Assembly: GCA_003854985.1 (NCBI GenBank)
Contig: RQOG01000051.1
Span: 1 to 38,033 of the forward strand
DNA from: Calditrichota bacterium
GTDB lineage: Bacteria > Calditrichota > Calditrichia > Calditrichales > Calditrichaceae
DNA length: 38,033 bases
Direction of reading: 5' to 3'
Shown here: piece after piece, positions 31,951 to 38,033 of the stretch
Layout: each line of letters begins with the position of its first letter
Position numbering within the stretch: the stretch's first letter is position 1
Position numbers and translations under genes: made by a program
Notes under the pieces: model-generated
The model's database searches: none
Told to the model about the DNA's origin: nothing
The model's input: only the letters and a program-made list of their open reading frames with translations

Positions 31951-33900
31951 TTACTCCAGGCTTAGCTTTATGAGTAATGCTTCCAGTTGCTCATGGGCGA
32001 ATTCCCATCGGGCTTCAAGCTCCGGTAACTCCTGGCAAACCTGCTGGTATCGGCGGTTCAGTGGCACCGCATTTTCCGGATCGCTGTAAACCGCCGGATC
32101 GGCCAGACTGGTTTCCAATGCTTTTTTTTCGGTTTCCAGTGCGTGGATTTGCTCTTCCAGGATGGTAATTTCCTTGTTCAGCTTATTCCGTTCACTGCTG
32201 ACTGCCTGACGGGCCAAGGCTTCCTTTTGCTTTTGATCTTTTGTCTTTTTAACCGTCGTTGTGCCCGGGATTTCATTTTTGCTTATTTCCTCTTTTACCA
32301 CAGGCAGAACAGCTCTTTTGGCCAGGTAACCGGAATAATTTCCTTCGTATACCTTTATGTGATGATCTTTGATCTCCACCACCCGATGCACCAGTTTGTC
32401 CAGAAAATAACGGTCATGGGAAATCAGCAGGAGTGTACCGTCGTAATGTTCCAGAGCCGATTCCAGCGCTTCCCTGGAAGCCAGGTCGAGATGATTGGTC
32501 GGTTCGTCCATGATTAAAAAATTGCAGGGCGAAAGCAATATTTTAGCCAGCGATACCCGCGCTTTTTCTCCTCCGGAAAGCACGCCGATCCGCTTATTTA
32601 CGTCATCACCGCTGAAGCGGAAAACGCCGAGAATATTGCGCAAAGAAGATATATAGGCCGGGGCGGCGGTTTCTTCCACTTCCTTCATCACCGTGTTATT
32701 AAGATTAAGGGCGTCGATCTGATGCTGGGCATAATACCCGGTGATGACATTTTGCCCGAGTTTAAGCGCGCCCGTCTGCGGCTGCAGTTCGCTGTTGATC
32801 AGCCGGGTGAGCGTGGTTTTTCCCGCTCCGTTAATACCGACCAGCGCCAGTCGTTCTCCACGATAGATTTTAAGATTGATGTCCTCCAATACCCATTGAC
32901 GGTCGTAACGGAAGAACATTTTTTCGATGGATAATACATCTTTATAACTTGGCGAAGCCGCTTTGATAGCGAATCTTACCGTAGCGGTTTGTTCGGGAAT
33001 TTCAATTTTTTCCATTTTTTCCAGCATCTTTATCCGGCTTTGCACCTGGGCGGCTTTGGTCGCTTTATAACGAAAACGGTCGATAAATCTTTGCAGACGC
33101 TGACGCTCTTCCCGCTGTTCTTCACATTTTTTAAGAAGCTGTTCCCGGTTCAGCGCTTTTTGTTTTTCATAAAAATGATAATTGCCGCCGTAATGGGTCA
33201 GACGGCCATTTTCCAATTCGCCAATCTTCTGCGCCAGCCGGTCAACGAAAAAGCGGTCATGGGAGACGATAATCATACTGCCGGCAAAATCCCTCAGATA
33301 GTCTTCGATCCATTCCAGCGAAGGGATATCGAGATGATTGGTCGGTTCATCCAAAAGGAGTAAAGAAGGATTAATCAGTAAAAGCCGGGCCAGGTAAGCG
33401 CGCATCCGCCAGCCGCCGCTCATATCTCGTAAAGGACGGTCAAAGTCTGCCTCTGTAAAACCAAGTCCGGAAAGAATTTTTTTTGCCTTAAATTCCAGCT
33501 CATAGCCTCCGCGGCTGCGGAAAATATCCTCTAATTTTCCAAGTTGATATAGCAGTTTCTCATTCCCGGAATTTCCGGAATCCAATTCTTTATGAATTCT
33601 GTCGATCTCTTCCTGCAGACGGATAATTTCCCCGTGACCTTCGACGGCGGTTTCCAGCACCGTGCCGTGTTCCAAAGCCAGCTCTTCCTGCGGCAGGTAG
33701 CCGATGGAATATTCTTTGGGTTTTACGATATCCATCCGATCCGGCTCAAGTTCACCGGCAATGATGCGCAACAGTGTGGTTTTTCCGGCGCCGTTCGGAC
33801 CGATCAGGGCCAGTCTTTGTCCGGGATGAATTGTCCAGCTGACATCCTTTAAAAGCGGCCGTTCGCCGATCGAATAATTTAAATTTTGTATCTGAAGCAT
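31951..33900 (-). CDS. ABC-F family ATPase (Uup/YdiF-like ribosome-associated)
   Basis: A 649-residue soluble protein with two ABC ATPase domains and no membrane segment. Domain 1 has GPNGAGKTTLLRI, signature MSGGWRMRAYLA and LLLLDEPTNHLDIPSLEW. Domain 2 has GINGAGKTTLTRL, LSGGEKARVSLAK and LIMDEPTNHLDLASREAL. The inter-domain linker is the ABC-F type (RLQRFIDRFRYKATKAAQVQSR), which enters the ribosomal E site. The last 110 residues form a coiled coil rich in Glu/Lys (TILEEQIHALETEKKALETS), as in Uup and YdiF/YheS. It helps translation past stalls or confers ribosome protection in some members, and the subfamily cannot be set by eye. AGGTAA precedes the start. Confidence 0.94.
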   Translation of the reverse strand: MLQIQNLNYSIGERPLLKDVSWTIHPGQRLALIGPNGAGKTTLLRIIAGELEPDRMDIVKPKEYSIGYLPQEELALEHGTVLETAVEGHGEIIRLQEEIDRIHKELDSGNSGNEKLLYQLGKLEDIFRSRGGYELEFKAKKILSGLGFTEADFDRPLRDMSGGWRMRAYLARLLLINPSLLLLDEPTNHLDIPSLEWIEDYLRDFAGSMIIVSHDRFFVDRLAQKIGELENGRLTHYGGNYHFYEKQKALNREQLLKKCEEQREERQRLQRFIDRFRYKATKAAQVQSRIKMLEKMEKIEIPEQTATVRFAIKAASPSYKDVLSIEKMFFRYDRQWVLEDINLKIYRGERLALVGINGAGKTTLTRLINSELQPQTGALKLGQNVITGYYAQHQIDALNLNNTVMKEVEETAAPAYISSLRNILGVFRFSGDDVNKRIGVLSGGEKARVSLAKILLSPCNFLIMDEPTNHLDLASREALESALEHYDGTLLLISHDRYFLDKLVHRVVEIKDHHIKVYEGNYSGYLAKRAVLPVVKEEISKNEIPGTTTVKKTKDQKQKEALARQAVSSERNKLNKEITILEEQIHALETEKKALETSLADPAVYSDPENAVPLNRRYQQVCQELPELEARWEFAHEQLEALLIKLSLE

Positions 33901-34064
33901 AACTTACCTGGTATTTATAAAGGCGGAAATATAGGAATCATCGGAATAACATGCCAGACCATCATCGTTGAACGTGCTCGTTGTCGTGTTCGTTGTCGAA
34001 ATCGCTATCGGCATCGCCATCGTTTTTTTTGCATCCATTCTGGTGTTTAAAAAATTACGAATTT

Positions 34065-34085
34065 CGAATTAAGAATTACGAATTA
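34065..34085. repeat. direct repeat copy 1 (21 bp)
   Basis: The first exact copy of a 21-bp AATTACGAATT-type repeat. It is identical to 34202-34222, with 137 bp from start to start. It is built from the shorter units GAATTA and GAATTACGAATT, and the flanking bases continue the pattern imperfectly. Confidence 0.8.
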
Positions 34086-34201
34086 AAACTGAATGGATTG
34101 ATGATTGGAATAACTCTGGCACTTCGCTCACGATCACGACGAGGATAAACGAACACGAATCTTCGGACTTTAATTAATATTGGAATAATAATTTTTAATT
34201 A

Positions 34202-34222
34202 CGAATTAAGAATTACGAATTA
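34202..34222. repeat. direct repeat copy 2 (21 bp)
   Basis: The second exact copy of the 21-bp repeat at 34065-34085. Between the copies is a CG-rich segment (CACTTCGCTCACGATCACGA) that resembles the TCG-periodic segment further upstream. Confidence 0.8.
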
Positions 34223-34341
34223 GAATTGCCAGGCTAAGTTTTAGTTTATATAGGAATTGATAACAAGAATATATTTTGATAGATTAAAAGAAAATTCTTT
34301 GTTATATGGTAAATAAACTTTGGAGAATAATTATACTAATT

Positions 34342-34367
34342 AGAACAATAATAATATTATTTGTTCT
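34342..34367. other. AT-rich near-palindrome
   Basis: The 7-bp arms AGAACAA and TTGTTCT flank an AT-rich centre that is itself palindromic (AATAATATTATT, with a one-base offset). It could be an operator, hairpin or replication-slip relic. It lies about 250 bp beyond the stop of the T9SS cargo gene and has no T run, so it is not an obvious terminator. Confidence 0.35.
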
Positions 34368-34614
34368 GAATTGGTTCAGTTGAAAATGGAGTTTTAAATG
34401 TAGTGCTATAATTTAATAGTGAAAATAAATAATAAATAAAATTAGGAGAAACAGTTCATTATTATACTACACAACGGATATTGAACATAATCAACGAAGA
34501 CACTTGTTTTGAATACATACGTTGTTATATAGCTTTATTTACATATAGGAAGATTTTCCAATAAGTTATTATTATTAACTATTTGAAAATTAACTATCTA
34601 CCTTAAATTTTTCT

Positions 34615-36891
34615 TTATTTTAGTAACAGCATCTTTCTTGATGATGAAAAATTAGCATACGTCAATTTGTAAATATAGATACCTGTAGATAAATCCCTTA
34701 AATTCAATGAAATCTTATGCTTTCCAACGGACATAACCTCATCTAATGCACTATATACTTTTTCACCTAATAGATTATATATTTCCAGTTTTACTTTTGC
34801 GTTATAAGGTATATCAAATTCTATTGTTGTAGTAGGATTAAAAGGATTTGGATAGTTCTGATATAAAATGAAGACATTAGGTTGTGTCTTATTTTCATAT
34901 AAATTATGGATTGATGTAAGATTATCTGTTTTTAGCACTATAACACCATAATCATAAACCTCTGCAAAAATTAAATCACCTGATATTTCTATATTTAAAA
35001 TAAAATTAGGCGCTGTGTAAAAACCTGTTAATTGAGGTGATTCGGGATTGGATGTATTTATTATGGCAATTTCATTTTCAGTGAGATTATTGTAAGATAT
35101 ACAAATATAATTATTTCCCATCTCAATATCATGATTATCTTCTAGTGTCCCAAAAATATCATTTGAAAAAGTCCCTAATAATACGGGCGCATTTTTATCA
35201 GATATATTAAAAATATATAATTTTATATGGTCGACAGCTAATAAAGTATTATCTTTTATAAATATTCCTTTTAAAACCCCATCGATACTTAATGTATCAC
35301 TAATACCAGGATTGTTTATATCAATAATATGGATATATGTTACAAAATCCCCTGGATATAATCCTTTCCGTTCAATAGAATGAATAAAATAAACATAATT
35401 CTCATTAATATATATTTTATCATTTGGTGGATTAAAGGATAACGAACCCACAGTGTCAATCATTAACGGATTTGAAACATCAATAATTTTAATAACTTTA
35501 TTATCTTCTGTTTTTTTTGAAATGAAACCATAATTGCCATCTATTTCTACTTCTTCTGTATTGTCCAGGAACTTATAACTTTCTTTCAATTCTGGTGAAT
35601 TTATATCTTGAATGTCATAGACCTGCAGACCGTTACTATCATTTGCTACAAAGGCAAAATCATGTTTTATTTCTATATCCCAAACCGGGTACTGCGTCTT
35701 AATATTAACAATTTCATTTAGAGAATCTTCAGAAAGATCAAATATTCTTAATCCATCGTAGTAATCAGCAGAATATAGTTTATTATTTTTTATTTTAATA
35801 TTAGTGTACTTATCCGAATCAATGTGACCTATTTCATACAATTCAAAAGGAATTGTTTTTTCAAGGATTTTTAAGCCACCAAACGAGTTTGCCAGATAAC
35901 AATAATTGCCTTCAAAATCCACATCGCTACAATATCCATTCGTATAATAATCGGTGATATTATATGGGGATGATTTATCGGTTATGTCATATATTATCAG
36001 ACCGTCAGAGCCTCTTAGTAAATACAGATAGTTATTATCTATCTTAATGTTGCCAGGACTTTGTGAACCAACAGCAGGTATATAAGAAACGTGTTGAGGA
36101 GAATATATATCGGTAATATCAACTATATCGATTATATTTGCATAGAAAATCCATGGATTACCAGTGTCTACTGAAGCTTGATATAAAACATATAAATAAT
36201 TATCGTATATTTGTATACCACTTATTTCATAGGTATAAATTAAACTATCACTGTGATAAGATGAGATTTCTTTAAGAGAATCAGGAAAATATGTTTGATA
36301 TATTTTTATATCTTCAGCATAAATGCTAAAAAGATAATTATTCTGACATTTAAAACAAGGATGTAATCCTAATTGGAAATTTATTTCGGACATTACAGGA
36401 TGTTTTGGGTCTGACATATCATATACGAATCCTCCATGATAACCTTGAATGATAACAAAATTGTCGTTTTTTCCTATGCCTGCTGTTCCTATTATTTCAT
36501 ATTCATTTAGTTTGATAGGAGAATTTGGGTCAGTAACATCAATGATAGCAAAGTGGTATAGAAATGTTACAGGAGAAAATGCTTTTTGATAAATTATGAA
36601 TAAATAATTTCCTTTAATTAGCATTTCCTGAATTTGGTGATAATATAACTGCCCTTTTATAACAGGAGTTTGAGGATTACTTACATCATATAAATCAATA
36701 TAAGCTCCATTGTTAAGATAGGCGATATTATTTTTAACAATTATTTTTTTACAATCACCACCAGGCCATGTAGTAATTAAAGTAGCATTTGTGTCAGCAG
36801 TTTGCTGCATCAGAAATGTCTCATAGTTTTCGCTATAAGCATTAGCAAATAAATAAAACAAGATAGATACAGAAATAATAATAGTTTTCAT
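34615..36891 (-). CDS. LVIVD-repeat beta-propeller protein with T9SS sorting domain
   Basis: About 758 residues. Signal peptide MKTIIISVSILFYLFANAYS. Repeats of the LVIVD type run through residues about 40-670 (YIDLYDVSNPQTPVIKG, GLIIYDITDKSSPYNI, GLRIFDLSEDSLNEI, GLQVYDIQDINSPEL, HIIDINNPGISDTL), probably forming beta-propellers. The last 80 residues are a type A T9SS sorting domain: YQNYPNPFNPTTTIEFDIP, KLEIYNLLGEKVY, LSTGIYIYKL. It is therefore probably exported across the outer membrane and surface anchored or released. I prefer the ATG at 36891 over a TTG one codon earlier, based on AGAGGA spacing. The gene is much more AT-rich than most of the window, with many ATA/AAT/TAT codons, which hints at transfer or fast evolution. 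Confidence 0.88.
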   Translation of the reverse strand: MKTIIISVSILFYLFANAYSENYETFLMQQTADTNATLITTWPGGDCKKIIVKNNIAYLNNGAYIDLYDVSNPQTPVIKGQLYYHQIQEMLIKGNYLFIIYQKAFSPVTFLYHFAIIDVTDPNSPIKLNEYEIIGTAGIGKNDNFVIIQGYHGGFVYDMSDPKHPVMSEINFQLGLHPCFKCQNNYLFSIYAEDIKIYQTYFPDSLKEISSYHSDSLIYTYEISGIQIYDNYLYVLYQASVDTGNPWIFYANIIDIVDITDIYSPQHVSYIPAVGSQSPGNIKIDNNYLYLLRGSDGLIIYDITDKSSPYNITDYYTNGYCSDVDFEGNYCYLANSFGGLKILEKTIPFELYEIGHIDSDKYTNIKIKNNKLYSADYYDGLRIFDLSEDSLNEIVNIKTQYPVWDIEIKHDFAFVANDSNGLQVYDIQDINSPELKESYKFLDNTEEVEIDGNYGFISKKTEDNKVIKIIDVSNPLMIDTVGSLSFNPPNDKIYINENYVYFIHSIERKGLYPGDFVTYIHIIDINNPGISDTLSIDGVLKGIFIKDNTLLAVDHIKLYIFNISDKNAPVLLGTFSNDIFGTLEDNHDIEMGNNYICISYNNLTENEIAIINTSNPESPQLTGFYTAPNFILNIEISGDLIFAEVYDYGVIVLKTDNLTSIHNLYENKTQPNVFILYQNYPNPFNPTTTIEFDIPYNAKVKLEIYNLLGEKVYSALDEVMSVGKHKISLNLRDLSTGIYIYKLTYANFSSSRKMLLLK

Positions 36892-37241
36892 CAAAATTGT
36901 CCTCTTTCAAGATCAATTAATGGATAATTTAATACCGTACTTAGAAATATAAAAATTTTAATATGTTTTTGTTTGATTGTGATATATGAGTCAGTCAAAA
37001 TGGAGTTCTAAGAGGATTATGCATAAGTATAATCTTTACCATAAAACAAGCCAGTATTTGATACCTGGGTTAGCTAAGCCGATTGGATCGCGACCCGCCG
37101 GATAAAGGGCTTAGTTCAAACAGGGATTAGATCCGGTCACGGATAGACTTTTGTTATTTTGTTTATTAGATTATTCCACAAATAAACACGGAGGGCGGCT
37201 CAGTCCAATGCCGTTATACGCTTAAAATTGTCAGTAATAAA
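36892..37241. other. 350-bp divergent intergenic region with a GC-richer island
   Basis: This region lies between the divergently transcribed T9SS cargo gene and the small outer-membrane protein gene and must hold both promoters, though none stands out. Bases about 37070-37140 are markedly GC-richer than the surroundings and include the inverted pair CTAAGCC (37073-37079) and GGCTTAG about 28 bp later. A second GC-rich patch (GGAGGGCGGCTCAGTCCAATG) lies near 37190. They look like pieces of dispersed repeats. No gene is supported. Confidence 0.4.
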
Positions 37242-37700
37242 ATGAAAAAAGTATATATTTCATTCTTTCTTTTAATTTGTACAAACCAACTATTCTGTCA
37301 AGAAAAAAATGATAATTCTTTTTATCTAGAATTATTAGGCAATGGAGGATTATATTCTTTTAACTATGAATATAACTTCTATGATTCTCTGAATGCCAGA
37401 ATTGGTCTTTCATACTCTTTTGCTTTATTTGAAATGATTACAATACCTATAATGATTAATTACGTTAATCCACAAAATGCAATATCGCCAGAAATAGGTA
37501 TTGGATTTACTATAGGTAGATTTGGTGGATTCCTCCTTGATGAGAAGTATAGAGTGGGTGCGATATTAACAGGAACAGTTGGAATCAGATTTCATAATGA
37601 TAATAACAGATTAATAAAGATTGCATATACTCCACTTATAAATCTGGAGAGTGGTAAAATATTGCACTTTGGAGGAATCAGTTTTGGTAAAAGGTTTTAG
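37242..37700 (+). CDS. small exported barrel-like outer-membrane protein
   Basis: A 152-residue protein: signal peptide MKKVYISFFLLICTNQLFCQ with cleavage near residue 20, then alternating strands rich in aromatic and glycine residues (FYLELLGNGGLYSFNYEYNF, ARIGLSYSFALFEM, GIGFTIGRFGGFLL) and a terminal aromatic (GGISFGKRF). This resembles the 8-strand barrel proteins common in FCB genomes, some of which are annotated only as hypothetical. It is AT-rich like the divergent T9SS cargo gene. No clear Shine-Dalgarno precedes the ATG. Its function is unknown. Confidence 0.7.
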   Translation: MKKVYISFFLLICTNQLFCQEKNDNSFYLELLGNGGLYSFNYEYNFYDSLNARIGLSYSFALFEMITIPIMINYVNPQNAISPEIGIGFTIGRFGGFLLDEKYRVGAILTGTVGIRFHNDNNRLIKIAYTPLINLESGKILHFGGISFGKRF

Positions 37701-37763
37701 TTCTCCAGAAATAGGAAAAGCATAAAAAACAGGGTATTAAATACAGCGTCACAGGCCAATCAT

Positions 37764-37818
37764 CACCGGGTGGGCATTTTATTAGCCGGTATTCAATAAC
37801 TTGGATGCCTGCCCGGTG
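37764..37818. other. imperfect 13-bp inverted repeat
   Basis: CACCGGGTGGGCA (37764-37776) and TGCCTGCCCGGTG (37806-37818) pair at 11 of 13 positions around a 29-base loop, in the 255-bp gap between the small barrel protein and the last partial gene. No T run follows on either strand. It is GC-rich against an AT-rich background, so it is likely a hairpin element or repeat fragment rather than a terminator. Confidence 0.45.
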
Positions 37819-37955
37819 CGGATGGAATAGTATTTAAGGCGAATTGCATCATGAATAGGCGAATTAGTTTGGCCGCTCTATGGAAGTGATGATGAGTATA
37901 TAACTAACCTAAGATAAACCTTAAAAAGAGAACATTACAAAACAGGAGGAAGACA

Positions 37956-38033
37956 ATGAAAAATCTCAAGACTATGTTGATGGTTTTAACTATGTCTCTA
38001 ATGTTGGGGACAGGCATGATCCTGGCCGGGGAA
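37956..38033 (+). CDS. exported protein, 3' truncated by window
   Basis: Only 26 codons are present: MKNLKTMLMVLTMSLMLGTG followed by MILAGE, a typical signal peptide with cleavage expected near LAG. A strong ribosome-binding site (CAGGAGGAAG) lies six to eight bases before the ATG. Nothing of the mature protein can be seen, so no function can be proposed. Confidence 0.7.
   Translation, partial: MKNLKTMLMVLTMSLMLGTGMILAGE

Larger units (their letters stand above)
33901..34614. other. 714-bp gene-free stretch with low-complexity and direct repeats
   Basis: No gene is supported. A TCG-periodic segment occupies about 33966-34021 (CGTTGTCGTGTTCGTTGTCG and onward), and the word CGAATTAAGAATTACGAATTA (21 bp) occurs twice in perfect form, at 34065-34085 and 34202-34222. 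Both copies sit in longer runs of AATTACGAATT. A near-palindrome with arms AGAACAA/TTGTTCT lies at 34342-34367. Repeats of these two kinds look like dispersed intergenic elements rather than unique DNA. Confidence 0.55.

Noticed and set aside
33966..34222. CRISPR array
   Set aside because: Only two exact repeat copies, no regular spacers of uniform length, and no cas gene in the window.
34306..34383. A 25-codon frame encoding a hydrophobic peptide in the repeat-rich gap
   Set aside because: No ribosome-binding site, very AT-rich sequence, and it runs through a near-palindrome; chance is the better explanation.
37213..37219. GTTATAC resembling an integron attC core site upstream of the small barrel gene
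   Set aside because: No matching inverse core or paired L boxes were found within the expected 60-130 bp upstream, the heptamer departs from GTTRRRY, and no integrase is present.

Overview
The window is about 38 kb of bacterial chromosome at roughly 40-45% GC by eye, with a clearly AT-richer stretch from about 34.3 to 37.7 kb. No ribosomal or tRNA gene is visible, so taxonomy rests on protein style. A secreted protein carries a C-terminal type IX secretion sorting domain with the YPNPFNP signature, and there is a PorV-like outer-membrane protein, an OmpA-family protein and several lipoproteins. Together these suggest a Gram-negative member of the FCB superphylum, probably an uncultured Calditrichota/KSB1/Marinimicrobia/Ignavibacteria-like lineage rather than a classical Bacteroidetes. 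That placement is inference.

Region 1 (1-10.4 kb, plus strand) is a metabolic and signalling block. It holds a truncated REC-GGDEF regulator, a repeat-type lipoprotein, biotin carboxylase (accC), glycine cleavage H protein (gcvH), both glycine decarboxylase subunits (gcvPA, gcvPB), a flavoprotein oxidoreductase, and PLP synthase pdxS-pdxT. Two further response regulators sit inside the gcv run: a REC protein with a degenerate GGDEF domain between gcvPA and gcvPB, and a REC-DUF4388 protein directly after gcvPB. pdxST makes the cofactor that GcvPA/PB use.

Region 2 (10.4-17.2 kb, minus strand) is an envelope block. It has a three-gene set (LPP20/FlgO-like protein, a second protein of similar character, PorV/UPF0164-like barrel), an OmpA-family protein, and a large exported glycoside-hydrolase-like protein of no family I can name. 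Region 3 (17.5-23.5 kb, minus) has class II fructose-bisphosphate aldolase followed by a sensory operon: two paralogous TrpX-type substrate-binding lipoproteins and a dCache-HAMP-PAS hybrid histidine kinase, with no transporter permease or ATPase.

Region 4 (23.8-29.7 kb, minus) is a one-carbon operon: double-ACT SerB-like protein, formate-tetrahydrofolate ligase (fhs), methyl-THF:corrinoid methyltransferase (AcsE/MetH-pterin type), MetV-like Cys-rich protein, MetF, and a corrinoid protein. This is the tetrahydrofolate methyl branch of the Wood-Ljungdahl pathway without FolD/FchA and without a visible methyl acceptor. Combined with the gcv genes it could serve glycine/serine/formate interconversion (in either direction) and methyl supply to methionine or acetyl-CoA. 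The SerB-like protein has lost both catalytic aspartates and is probably a sensor.

Region 5 (29.9-38 kb) is accessory: an exported carbohydrate-binding-like protein, a DUF433/DUF5615 toxin-antitoxin pair whose toxin is frameshifted in a T run, an ABC-F ATPase, a 0.7 kb gene-free stretch with direct repeats, an AT-rich LVIVD-repeat T9SS cargo protein, a small barrel-like outer-membrane protein, and the start of another exported protein cut by the window end. Three sigma70-type promoters and three minus-strand intrinsic terminators could be placed.
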